DNA of 64,000 nucleotides from Streptomyces sp. NBC_00286 (GTDB taxonomy: Bacteria; Actinomycetota; Actinomycetes; Streptomycetales; Streptomycetaceae), in the NCBI RefSeq assembly GCF_036173125.1, contig NZ_CP108054.1, positions 6,229,001-6,293,000 on the forward strand, written 5' to 3'. The notes beneath the pieces were generated by a model, which had not been told where the DNA came from, made no database searches, and saw only the letters and a list, made by a program, of their open reading frames with translations. Numbering within the stretch: the stretch's first letter is position 1; every line of letters begins with the position of its first letter. Below, one piece after another: positions 8,649 through 18,100 of the stretch. The translations under genes were made by a program, and so were the position numbers.

Positions 8649-10988
8649 TCAGGGGGTGTCAACGACGGGAACGGAAACTCCGGGTGTCGAAACAGTTGCC
8701 AGTGGTGAGGCGGCCGGATAATCCCCGGTTCGGGTGGAATCGGGCGCCCACGGAATGCCATCTTCCATCGACGGCACGGGATGGCGCTCGTCGAGCGGCA
8801 CCACGGCGGGCAGCCCGGCGGTCTCGCCGAGCACCACCCGGCGTACGACACGTTCGGCGGCCCGCCCGTCGTCGTACGGGCAGAAGCGCTCCCGGAACGC
8901 GGCCCTCAGCTGCGCGGAGCGCGAACCGCGCCAGTGGCCGGTCGCGAAGATGTCGATCAGTTCGTCCTCGCTGCGCGCGACGACTCCCGGCGGGAACTTG
9001 CGCAGATCGAAGTAGGTGCCACGGGCCGCCTCGTATGCCGCCCAGTCGTTCGCGTGAATCACGATCGGCCGGTCGAGATTCGCATAGTCGAACATCAGGG
9101 AGGAGAAGTCGGTGATCAGCGCGTCCGAGGCCAGGCACAGGGACTCGACGCTCGGATGCCCCGACACATCGATCAGCCCGCCGCCGCTGCGCGCCAGTGG
9201 CTGCCCGTACGAGGGATGCGCGCGGGTCAACAGCACGAAGCGCGGGCCGAGTTGGCGCAGGATGCGCTCCAGGTCGAGCATGCTGGGCTGGGAGCGGCGG
9301 TAGTCGCGGTGCGTCGGTGCGTACAGGATCGCGACCGAGCCTTCCGGGATGCCGAGCGTCTCGCGCAGCCGGGCCACGTCCGCCGAAGTCGCCCGCTGGA
9401 ACACGTCGTTGCGGGGCTGGCCGTACTCGAGCGTCGTATAGCCGGAGGGGAAGACGCGCTCCCAGACGAGCGTGGAGTGGCGGTTGCCGGACAGGCAGTA
9501 GTCCCACTGGTCGACGCCGCGCAGCAGCTCGGCGAAGTCCGTGCCGCGGGCCGCCGCCGGGCGGTCCTGGAGATCCAGGCCCATGCGCTTGAGGGGGGTG
9601 CCCGTCTGCGTCTGGACCAGGATCTGCCCGGACCGCTTGACCAGCCTGCGGTCGAAGTCGACGTTGCTGACGAGGTACTTGGAGCGGGCGAGCGCCGTCC
9701 AGTACGCGGCCGTGTCCGGGGTCAGCTTGCGGGTCGCGGTCGGGACGGTGTGGTGGTGCTCGGGCGCCGCGATCCACGCGGTGCGGATGCCCGGGGCGTA
9801 CGTACGGAACGCGTCCTCGAGCGCCGCCGGGTTGCAGCCGTAACCGCGTCCGTCGCCGTTGGAGAACACGGCGTGGTCAGCCCGTAGGGGCAGCCGGAGC
9901 TGGACGCGGTAGTGCAGCCGCAGCGCCACGGCCCGTACGGCGCGGAAGACCGCCGTGACGCCTTCCGTCACCCGTCTCTTCAGCTGCGCCGCCGCCCACA
10001 GCGTGCGATACGTGCGGTGGCTGCCCAGGCGGATGAGCACGTGCCGCAGCCAGTTGCGGGCCGGGAGGCGGGCGCCCGGCACTCGGTAACGGGCGTAGTG
10101 GGCGCGGGCCCTGCGCAGGAACTCGGGGCGAGAGCGGCGCGGCAGCCGGTCGCGTCCGAGGAACACGGCCGAGAGATGGTCGACCATGCGGCGGAACAGG
10201 ACGGGGCGCCAGTGCGCCAGCTCCGGATGGGCGTCGAGATGGGCGAAGACACGGTCGTACTGGTCGAAGATGTCGAAGTGGCCCGGGCCAGTGGAGCCGG
10301 TCGTGCCTGTGGTGCCGGTCGTGCGGGGTGTTCCGGTCGTGCTCCCTTGGCGTCGTTGGCGGAAGTGGACACAGACGCGGTCGAGCGTCGCGATGGTCTC
10401 GGAGGCCATCAGAACTGAGTACGTCCAGGGGGTGTCCTCGTAGTGGCCGGGAGAGAACGTCAAGCCCTCCCGCTCGATGAACTCCCGGCGGTACGCCTTG
10501 TTGCCCACCACCATGAGCACCTTGAGCAGCCCCGGCCGGTCGTCGAGCCGGAACGGCGCCGGGCCCCGCTCGGTGAGCTGCGCCGCCTGGATGTTCCGTA
10601 CGGTTTCGCCCGTCCAGAAGGTGCGCGCGAAGTCGTAGACCAGGACGTCCGGGTCTTCGGTCTCCTTCAGCCGGTCGGCGATCGCGTGCAGCGCGTGCGG
10701 GGTGAGGGTGTCGGAGCCGTCCAGGAAGACCAGGTAGTCGCCTTTCGCGCGCTCCAGACCGGCGTTACGGGCCTGGCCGCGGCCCTTGTGTTCGTCGAGG
10801 TGTACGGGCCGTACGCGCGGGTCGCGGGCGGCGAACTCGTCGATGATCGAGCCGCAGGCGTCCGGCGAGCAGTCGTCGACGGCGATCAACTCGAGGTCCG
10901 GACAGGACTGTTCGAGGACGGAGGCCAGGCAGGCGTGCAGGTAGGCCTGCACCTTGTACGCGGGGACGATGACACTGAACCGGGGCAC
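8649..10988 (-). CDS. Fused GT2 glycosyltransferase / CDP-glycerol glycerophosphotransferase
   Basis: Bifunctional 779-residue enzyme for a phosphate-linked surface polymer such as wall teichoic acid. Residues 1-about 230 are a GT2 domain (FSVIVPAYKVQAYL, VDDCSPDACG, YLVFLDGSDTL). After a roughly 150-residue helical linker, residues about 380-760 match the Glyphos_transf (TagB/TagF) family: ILVQTQTGTPLKRMG, PRNDVFQ, ILYAPTHRDYRR, TRAHPSYG, LITDFSSLMFDYA with its conserved aspartate-phenylalanine-serine turn, and the C-terminal YDDGRAAERVV. The start is GTG 10988 with only a weak ribosome site. A short TGTTGTTG run near residue 220 follows from a triplet-like DNA repeat near 10300. It is upstream of the methyltransferase, likely in one transcription unit. 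Confidence 0.88.
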   Translation of the reverse strand: MPRFSVIVPAYKVQAYLHACLASVLEQSCPDLELIAVDDCSPDACGSIIDEFAARDPRVRPVHLDEHKGRGQARNAGLERAKGDYLVFLDGSDTLTPHALHAIADRLKETEDPDVLVYDFARTFWTGETVRNIQAAQLTERGPAPFRLDDRPGLLKVLMVVGNKAYRREFIEREGLTFSPGHYEDTPWTYSVLMASETIATLDRVCVHFRQRRQGSTTGTPRTTGTTGTTGSTGPGHFDIFDQYDRVFAHLDAHPELAHWRPVLFRRMVDHLSAVFLGRDRLPRRSRPEFLRRARAHYARYRVPGARLPARNWLRHVLIRLGSHRTYRTLWAAAQLKRRVTEGVTAVFRAVRAVALRLHYRVQLRLPLRADHAVFSNGDGRGYGCNPAALEDAFRTYAPGIRTAWIAAPEHHHTVPTATRKLTPDTAAYWTALARSKYLVSNVDFDRRLVKRSGQILVQTQTGTPLKRMGLDLQDRPAAARGTDFAELLRGVDQWDYCLSGNRHSTLVWERVFPSGYTTLEYGQPRNDVFQRATSADVARLRETLGIPEGSVAILYAPTHRDYRRSQPSMLDLERILRQLGPRFVLLTRAHPSYGQPLARSGGGLIDVSGHPSVESLCLASDALITDFSSLMFDYANLDRPIVIHANDWAAYEAARGTYFDLRKFPPGVVARSEDELIDIFATGHWRGSRSAQLRAAFRERFCPYDDGRAAERVVRRVVLGETAGLPAVVPLDERHPVPSMEDGIPWAPDSTRTGDYPAASPLATVSTPGVSVPVVDTP

Positions 10989-11087
10989 GTCACATCCATG
11001 GGTCGGCGCGGCAGACTGCCCGGAAACGGCCGAAGGGGTGACGTGGTTACGCCAGATGTGGCATATGGGGGACGTCGGGAGTGAGGT

Positions 11088-11116
11088 GAGGGGCGGCCGG
11101 GTACCGGCCGCCCCTC
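11088..11116 (-). terminator. Terminator of the sugar importer operon
   Basis: Perfect 13-bp stem (GAGGGGCGGCCGG and its complement) with a 3-base loop GTA, just past the stop of the permease at 11136. There is no U-tract, which is common in streptomycetes. Confidence 0.75.
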
Positions 11117-11135
11117 AACAGATCATCCGGAAGCG

Positions 11136-12059
11136 CTACTTCACCGCGCCCGCCATCACACCGGACACGAACTGCCGCTGGAACGCGAAGAACACCGCCA
11201 GCGGGATCACCATCGAGATGAACGCGCCGGGCGCGAGCGTCTCGATGTTGCCGGAGAACTGCCGGGTCTGCTCGGTCAACGCGACCGTCAACGGCTTCGA
11301 GTCGGCGCCCGAGAAGACCAGCGCCACCAGCATGTCGTTCCACACCCACAGGAACTGGAAGATGCCGAGCGACGCGATCGCGGGCGCACCCAGCGGCAGG
11401 ATCACCGTGGCGAACAGCCGCATCTCGCCCGCGCCGTCCAGCCGTGCCGCCTCGAGGAGTTCACGGGGGATCTCCGCGAAGAAGTTCCGCAACAGGAAGA
11501 TCGCGAACGGCAGGCCGAAGCCCACGTGGAAGAGGACGACGCCGAGGATGCTGCCGTAGATCCCGAGGTCGCCGAAGAGGGCGGACAGCGGGATCAGGGC
11601 GACCTGCACGGGCACCACGAGCAGCGCCACCACGACCAGGAACCACCAGTCGCGGCCCTTGAAGTCCATCCAGGCGAACGCGTACGCGGCCATCGCCCCG
11701 ATGACGATCACCAGGGCGGTCGCCGGAACGGTGATCCAGATCGTGTTGAGCAGGGAGTCGGTGATCTCCTCCTTGCCGAGCAGGGTCGAGTAGCTCTCGG
11801 TGGTGATCTGGGCCGGTTTGCTGAAGACGGTCCACCAGCCGGACTCGGCGATGTCCGTCGGATCGCGGAACGACGAGGCGAGCAGACCGACCGTCGGCGT
11901 CACCCAGATCAGCGCGATCAGGATCAGGAAGATCCGCATCACGCCGCCGGCCGCGCCGCTCGCGAGCCGCGAGACGAGCGAACGCTCGGCGGGCCGGTCC
12001 GGTACGTCCGCCGCCACTGGTTCCTTCGGTTCTTTCACGGGTACGGAGGGTGCGGTCAC
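11136..12059 (-). CDS. Sugar ABC transporter permease (MalG type)
   Basis: Inner-membrane permease of a CUT1 carbohydrate importer, 307 residues with six predicted helices. The coupling-helix EAA motif EAARLDGAGEMRLFATVILP lies near residue 215, where the ATPase would dock. The last segment ends QRQFVSGVMAGAVK, as is typical for MalG-type subunits. The GTG start at 12059 overlaps the stop of the upstream permease by four bases and has AAGGGAG upstream, so the two are translationally coupled. No ATPase gene is present in the operon. In streptomycetes such importers usually share the ATPase MsiK encoded elsewhere. The substrate is not identifiable from sequence. Confidence 0.92.
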   Translation of the reverse strand: MTAPSVPVKEPKEPVAADVPDRPAERSLVSRLASGAAGGVMRIFLILIALIWVTPTVGLLASSFRDPTDIAESGWWTVFSKPAQITTESYSTLLGKEEITDSLLNTIWITVPATALVIVIGAMAAYAFAWMDFKGRDWWFLVVVALLVVPVQVALIPLSALFGDLGIYGSILGVVLFHVGFGLPFAIFLLRNFFAEIPRELLEAARLDGAGEMRLFATVILPLGAPAIASLGIFQFLWVWNDMLVALVFSGADSKPLTVALTEQTRQFSGNIETLAPGAFISMVIPLAVFFAFQRQFVSGVMAGAVK

Positions 12060-13408
12060 CGTCGGCGCTCCCTTCGCAGTCGGCGGATGTTGACGATCAT
12101 CACCGGCAGGACGAGCAGCAACAGGACGATGCCGATCGCGCTGCCGAGGCCGAGGTCGCCGCTCCCGGTGAACGCCGCGTTGTAGAGCTGGAGGGCCAGC
12201 ACATTGGCCTCGTCCTGGGTGGGCTGCGGCGCGATGATGAAGATGAGGTCGAAGATCTTCATCACGTTGATCATCAACGTGATCAGTACGACCACGAGGA
12301 CCGGCATGAGCAGGGGCACCGTGACCCTGCGGAACACCTGCCACTCGTTGGCGCCGTCGACCCGGGCCGCCTCCAGGAGGTTGCGGTCCACTCCCGCGAG
12401 CCCCGCCGCGATGAGCACCATCGCGAAACCGGCCCACATCCAGGCGTACGCCCCGATGATGGCCGGAGTGACCAGGCTCGGGCCGAGCCAGTCGACGCCG
12501 TTGTAGGGCGCCGCGAAGTTCGAGGCGGGCAGCCGGAGTTGGGCACCGTCCGCCTCCGCGGGCAGCCTGAACGTACCGTCGTCGGCAGCCTTTGCGGACG
12601 CCACGACCTCGCCGTCCTTGACCGCCTCGACCCTGATGCCCGAGAGGCCCTTCTCGCGCGCGTCGATGGCGCCCTTCTCACCGCCGCCGCCCAGCCGGAA
12701 GTCCAGCCAGACCGTGCCGGACACCTCGTCGCCCGCGGACTCGGCGGGCTGGGCGTCCACGGGATCGCCGGGCAGCTTGTTCGGTGCGATGCCGACCAGC
12801 GGGAGCAGGGCCGGAACCCCCGCCCTCACCGTGTCCGTCGTCGTGAAGGCGCCGCCGCCGGACGCCTTCAGATCACTCTCCGGCGAGGGGCGCGCGTTGG
12901 GATAGACGGACGACTCGGCGAAGGTGTCGTGCACCCCCACCACCACGGCGTTGGCCACGCCCTGGTCGGGATCCGCCTCGTACACGAGCCGGAAGATGAT
13001 GCCCGCCGCGAGCATGGAGATCGCCATCGGCATGAAGATGACCAGCTTGAACGCCGTCGACCAGCGCACCCGCTCCATCAGCACGGCGAAGATCAGCCCG
13101 AGCCCGGTGACCAGGGCGGGGGCCACCGCGACCCAGATCGCGGTGTTCTTGACGGCGGTGAAGGTCGCGTCGTCCGTGAAGATGTCGCCGTAGTTCTCCA
13201 TGCCGACGAAGGACGAGCCGTCGGCGTCGAACAGACTTCGCCAGACCGAGTACCCGATCGGGTAGACCACGAGCGCGCCGAGCAGCACCAGCGCGGGCAG
13301 CAGGAACAGTCCCGCCACCCACGGCCGGGTGCCCATCACGCTCTTGCGCTTCCGGGCGGGGGGCACCGGACCCGTGGAGCCCCCCGCCATCGCCACCTGG
13401 GACGACAT
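12056..13408 (-). CDS. Sugar ABC transporter permease with large extracytoplasmic insert (MalF type)
   Basis: Partner permease of the same importer, 450 residues against about 300 for a typical CUT1 subunit. The first helices (VAGLFLLPALVLLGALVV and following) and the EAA loop EAARVDGANEWQVF near residue 345 are normal. Between them, about residues 148-305, lies an extra extracytoplasmic region. It has a low-complexity start, then a segment reading SGTVWLDF, GLSGIRVEAVKDGEVVA and DDGTFRLPAE, which has the look of a small beta-sandwich of the SdrD-B/carboxypeptidase-regulatory type. E. coli MalF also has a large P2 loop in an equivalent place that contacts the binding protein, so a docking role is a reasonable inference. 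It starts at ATG 13408, nine bases after the binding-protein gene ends. Confidence 0.9.
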   Translation of the reverse strand: MSSQVAMAGGSTGPVPPARKRKSVMGTRPWVAGLFLLPALVLLGALVVYPIGYSVWRSLFDADGSSFVGMENYGDIFTDDATFTAVKNTAIWVAVAPALVTGLGLIFAVLMERVRWSTAFKLVIFMPMAISMLAAGIIFRLVYEADPDQGVANAVVVGVHDTFAESSVYPNARPSPESDLKASGGGAFTTTDTVRAGVPALLPLVGIAPNKLPGDPVDAQPAESAGDEVSGTVWLDFRLGGGGEKGAIDAREKGLSGIRVEAVKDGEVVASAKAADDGTFRLPAEADGAQLRLPASNFAAPYNGVDWLGPSLVTPAIIGAYAWMWAGFAMVLIAAGLAGVDRNLLEAARVDGANEWQVFRRVTVPLLMPVLVVVLITLMINVMKIFDLIFIIAPQPTQDEANVLALQLYNAAFTGSGDLGLGSAIGIVLLLLVLPVMIVNIRRLRRERRR

Positions 13409-13417
13409 AGGCTGCCG

Positions 13418-14803
13418 TCAGCCCTCGTACGCCTTGGTGGCGGCCGTCTCAAGCTGCTGCTGAATCTCCTCCACCTTCGACGGGTCCTTCAGGAAGTCCT
13501 GCAGCGCCTTCCACTCACCCTGGCCCTGGGTGCCGCCGAAGGCGGCGGGAGCCTGGTCGGACATGTCGAAGCGGAAGTCGTCGCCCGCGGCGAGCAGCGC
13601 CTCGGCGATGTCCTTGGTCACATCGTCCTTGTACGTCTCGAGATCCATCTCCTTGTTGGGGGAGACGAAGCCGCCCTGTGCGGCCCAGATCTCGGCCGCG
13701 TCGGTCGACGCGAGGAAGGTCAGCAGGGCCTGCGAGGCCTTGTCGTCCTTCAGGGCCACGGCCACGTCACCGCCACTGACCACCGGCGACTCGCTGCCGA
13801 CCGCCGGGAACGGGAAGACCTTGGCGTCCGTGCCGATCTTGGCGTCCGTGTCGGCGTTGATGTTCGCCGCGACGAAGTCGGCCTCGAAGACCATCGCGGC
13901 CGGGGTGTCACCGGAGAAGGTGTTCGTCACCGACTTGGGGAACTCCGTACGCAGCGCGCCGTCCCGGCCGCCCGCGATCAGCTCGTCCTTGCCCCACAGC
14001 TCGGCCAGCGTGGTCAGGGCCTCCTTCACGGAGGGATCCGTCCACTTGATCTCGTGCTGGGCTAGCTGGTCGTACTTCTCCGGTCCGGCCTGCGAGAGAT
14101 AGACGTTCTCGAACCAGTCGGTGAGGGTCCAGCCGTCCTGCCCGGCGACGGAGACCGCGGGCGAACCCGCGTCCGACAGGGTCTGCGCCGTCTGGACGAA
14201 CTCGTCCCAGGTCTTCGGCTCCTCGGTGATCCCGGCGGCCTCGTACGCTGCGGTGTTGTACCAGACCAGGGACTTGTTGGCGGCCTTGGCGTAGACGCCG
14301 TACTGCTTGTCCTTGTACGCGCCCAGGTCCTTCCAACCCGCCGAGAAGTTCTTGTCGAGCTGCGCCTGTGCCTCGGCGCCCAGCGGCTTGACCCAGCCCT
14401 TGTCGGCGAACTGGTGGAGCACGCCGACCTGCGGCAGGAACGCCACGTTCGGCGGCTTGCCGCCCTGGATCCTCGTGCCCAGGAAGGTGGAGGTGTTGTT
14501 GCCGGTCGGTACGAAGCTGACGTCGGCGCCCGTCCGCTTCTCGAACTCTTCCAGGACCTTGGTGAAGTTCTCCTGCTCCGGGCCGGTCCAGACGGCCGCG
14601 ACCTCCAGCTTCTGGCCGTCGAGCTTGGGGAGCTTCACGGAGGCCGCTTTTTCCTTCTCGCCGCCTTCGCTTCCTGAGTCGTCGTTGCCGTCGCCGCCAC
14701 ATGCGGTGAGGGCGAGCGCCATCGCCCCCGCGACGACGGCGGCTGCGGCCTTTGTGGCCTTGCCTTTCCTGTTCGGCCTGCGTGTACGAAGAGTGCTGCG
14801 CAT
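13418..14803 (-). CDS. Sugar ABC transporter substrate-binding lipoprotein
   Basis: First gene of the importer operon: a family 1 extracellular solute-binding protein of 461 residues, anchored to the outer face of the membrane. The signal peptide runs through MALALTACGG with the lipobox LTAC, so lipidation is expected at that cysteine (about residue 35). A Gly/Asp/Ser/Glu-rich flexible stretch follows. The body has typical features such as FEKRTGADVSFVPTG and PPNVAFLPQVGVLHQFAD, and late motifs with GDTPAAMVFEADF. The order binding protein, MalF-type, MalG-type is standard for CUT1 systems. The start is ATG 14803. No regulator gene or palindromic operator is evident in the 371-base spacer upstream, so its inducer cannot be named. 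Confidence 0.9.
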   Translation of the reverse strand: MRSTLRTRRPNRKGKATKAAAAVVAGAMALALTACGGDGNDDSGSEGGEKEKAASVKLPKLDGQKLEVAAVWTGPEQENFTKVLEEFEKRTGADVSFVPTGNNTSTFLGTRIQGGKPPNVAFLPQVGVLHQFADKGWVKPLGAEAQAQLDKNFSAGWKDLGAYKDKQYGVYAKAANKSLVWYNTAAYEAAGITEEPKTWDEFVQTAQTLSDAGSPAVSVAGQDGWTLTDWFENVYLSQAGPEKYDQLAQHEIKWTDPSVKEALTTLAELWGKDELIAGGRDGALRTEFPKSVTNTFSGDTPAAMVFEADFVAANINADTDAKIGTDAKVFPFPAVGSESPVVSGGDVAVALKDDKASQALLTFLASTDAAEIWAAQGGFVSPNKEMDLETYKDDVTKDIAEALLAAGDDFRFDMSDQAPAAFGGTQGQGEWKALQDFLKDPSKVEEIQQQLETAATKAYEG

Positions 14804-15174
14804 GACTTGCCCCGTTCTCCGTCGAACGTCCGAGCGCTGCTGTCCCGTGCGCTCTTGGTGTACGCCTGCCTGCTTGGCGTCGGCAAGAGCGCCTGCGGTG
14901 TCAAGCGCGTGATCGTAACCGCGTCGTGACGTGCGCTCATGCGGGATGGAGTCGAATGAAGTCTTGTGGTGAGTCGTGTGCGGTTGTAAGGAGCCGTTAG
15001 GTGGTTGAGGGCTGTACAGAATTGTGATGTTGGAGGTGACTTCGGGGCGTCCTCGGAGCGGCTTTGAGGGCGACCTGGAGAGCGACTGCAGGGGTGGCTC
15101 GGTAGCGACCTCAGGGCGGCTTTGAGAGCGACTTCAGAGCCTCAGTGCCGCTTAGGGCCGCCGCTTTGAGCCGC
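14804..15174. other. Intergenic region with degenerate GCGAC repeats
   Basis: Spacer between two minus-strand genes with no convincing coding frame. It should hold the promoter of the sugar importer operon near 14804-14950. From about 15040 to 15150 it is a loose repeat of blocks such as GGCTTTGAGAGCGACTTCAG and GACCTGGAGAGCGACTGCAG. No clear operator palindrome was found. Confidence 0.5.
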
Positions 15175-18100
15175 TCAGAGCAGCGAGGGCACCTCCGTGG
15201 CCGACACGGAGCGGGCGGCTCTCTCCAGGGCGCTGGCGAGGAGGGCCAGGTCCGTCGGTCCGTTGCCCAACTCGCGTACGGGGCGGCGGGCGGGTGGGTC
15301 GCCCATTCGGTCCCACTCGAGGGGGACGACCGTGGGGCGCAGCGTTGACGTACGGGGGATACGGCCCGTGACGCGGCCCCCTTGGAAGGGGGTCGACCGG
15401 CCGCGGGGGCCGGTGAGGCGTCCCCGTCCCGGGGCGGGATCCTCCGGGCCGGACGAGGGGGCTTCGAGGGCGATGCGCAGGGCGGCCTGCCGGGCCAGCT
15501 CCGTCTCGTCGGTACGGGGACCGCCCGCGGTGGCCGCCACCAGATGCACCCCGAGGCGGTGACCGCTTCGCGCGACGGCTTCCAGGGCCCGTACGACGGA
15601 ACCGGCGGCGGGGCGTCCCGGGGAGCCCAGTGCGGGCGACAGGAGCGCGTCGAGGTCGTCGACGATCACGGCCAGCCGGGGGAGCGGGGGGCCCGCATCC
15701 GCCGCCGCCCGCTGTCGCTCGGCGGCGGGGCGCAGGCGGAGGGTGGAGCTCGGGGGCGCGTCCAGGTCTGCGGCGCCTGCGCCCGGGGTGGGCTGGGCGG
15801 TGGCGGTTCCTGGGCGCGTGGTGGTTCCGGGGGATGCCGTGGTGGAACCGCTTGCCGAGCGCTGGCCCACGATGCGGCCCTGGAGCCGCTGGCGGGCGTG
15901 CCACTCGGCGAAGTCGAGGCGGCCGAGGAGCTCGGCCCGGCGCTTCAGCTCGGCGGTGAGGGATTGCGCGAACTCCCGCATACGGACCGGGTCGTGGGCC
16001 GCGAGATGCGTGGTGACATGGGGCAGGTCGGTGCAGACCCGCAGACCGTCACCGCGCGAGGCGGCGCCGGCCCCGGTGCTGTCCCACCCGTCGATGAGCA
16101 CGATGCCCAGCCGGTCGGGCCGCTCCGCGGCGGCGAGCGAGGCGGCGACGGAGCGCAGCAGCTCCGTACGCCCGCTGCCGGAGGGCCCCTCGATCAACAG
16201 ATGCGGGCCCTCCTGGGCGAGGTCCACGCTCGCGGGCCCGCGTGGCCCGGCGCCGAGCACGGCGACCGCGCGACCGCCGAGCGCCTCCGTGTCGTCGGCG
16301 GCGTCCGCCCAACGGGCCATCAGGGACGCCGGGGTGGCCCGGGCGAGCCCCAACTCGTCGAGCAGCCGCGCCGCTTGGGGCAACGGCGCGGACACGCGCG
16401 CGTGCCGCTCGCCGGGGACGGCGTCCGTACGCAATGGGGCCAGCGCCCGTGCGAACCGCTCGGCCCAGGCCATGGACACCGCGTCGACGGCGGCCACGGT
16501 GCCATGCCCGACGGGCCCGCGCGGGAGCTCCGCCGCCTGAGTACGCGCGGCGCCTTCAGGTGCGCCCGGCGCCACCCGCATCAGCCGCAACGCCGTGGCC
16601 ACGTCCCCGCTGAGCAGAGCGACGGCTCCACAGTCCCGGAACACGGACGAAGCCGCACAGGCCGCCTCGTAGGTCTCCGTCACCGGGGAGGCGGGCGAAG
16701 CGGCAGCCGTCTCGGCAAGACACACGACATGAATCCCCACCCGAGGCCCCTCAACGGCCAGCCGCGACACGGCTTCCCGCACGGCAGCGGGGCCAGGGTC
16801 ACCGTCAACGACGACGACGGTGAACGGCCCGGGCCAGACGCCGTCGCCGCCTTCGTCGTCCTGGGCCCAGGAGGGGCGACGGTCACGGCTTCGGCCTCGG
16901 GGGGCGCCGTCGACTTGGCTGCCGCCGAGGTGGATTCCCAGGTGGGTGGCGTCGCGGTCGCGGGTGGGGGTGGGCTTCCTGGAGCCGAGGGTGGAGGCCG
17001 GGTCGGCGGGCGCGTTGCTGGGGTTGGGGTCGCCGGAGGCGGCGGGGTCGGTTGAGGTGTGCCCCGCCTGAGCGCCGACGGGGGTTGGCCCGGGGTGGTC
17101 GCCTGCGGCATCGACGGGGTAGGGCTGGTCACCGCCGCGTCGGTTCGGGGCGGTGGTCGGGGCGAGGGGCATCCCGGGGGCAGCACTGCCATGGTTGCCC
17201 GACTGGTGTCCCGGAGGGGCGCCTTCGGCGGACGGTTCGGGGCGGTGGCCTAGGGCGTCGTCGTAGCCGTGGCTGCGCTCGCCGCCGACGCGCTGGGCCG
17301 GATTGGAGGCGCGCTCGGCGGCTCCGCCGCCGTAGCCGGAGACGGAGCCGTGGTCCTCCGGCCGGTCTCCTGGGCGGGCGCCTTCGGCGGATGGACCGGG
17401 GCGATGGCCTGCGTTGTCGCGCCCAGCACCGCCTCGGGCGTCCGGCCGGCGATCGGGGTGGGCCACCTCCGCGGTCGTCCTGGGGCGAGCGCCCGTGTCA
17501 TGGCTGGAACCGCGCTCGTCACCGGCGTGGTTGCCCGAAGGGTGACCTGGGTGCGCGCTGTCCACGGTCGACCGGGTGCGGTCGGTCGCAGGGTCGTCGT
17601 AGGCGCGCCCGCCAAGGCCCTGGCCGCCCGACGGGCGGTCGGTGTGGGCGCCGTCGGCGGACGGGCTGGTACGGCCGCCTGCGCTGTCGCCGCGGGTGAC
17701 GCCGGTCGGATCGTTCGACCGGCGACCCGCGTGGGCGCTTGCATTCGTTGCCCCAGGGCGGCTGGTTGCGCCGTCGCCCAAGCCGCGCTCGCTACCGGCG
17801 CGGGTGCCCGTCGGGTGGCCTGAGCGGGCGCTGTCCGTGGTCGACCTGGGGAGGTCGGTGGCAGCGTCGTTGTAGGCGCGCCCGTCGGCGCCCTGACTGC
17901 CCGGTGGGTGGGCCGCGTTGGCGCCGTCGGCGGACGGGTCGGGACGTCGGCCCGCGCCGTCGCGGAAGCCGCGCTCGCCACTGGCGTGGTTGCCCGATGG
18001 GTGACCCGGGTGGGCGCTGTCCGTGGTCGACCTGGGGCGGTCGGTCGCAGCATCGTCGTAGGCGCGCCCGTCGGCGCCCTGACTGCCCGGTGGGTGGGCC

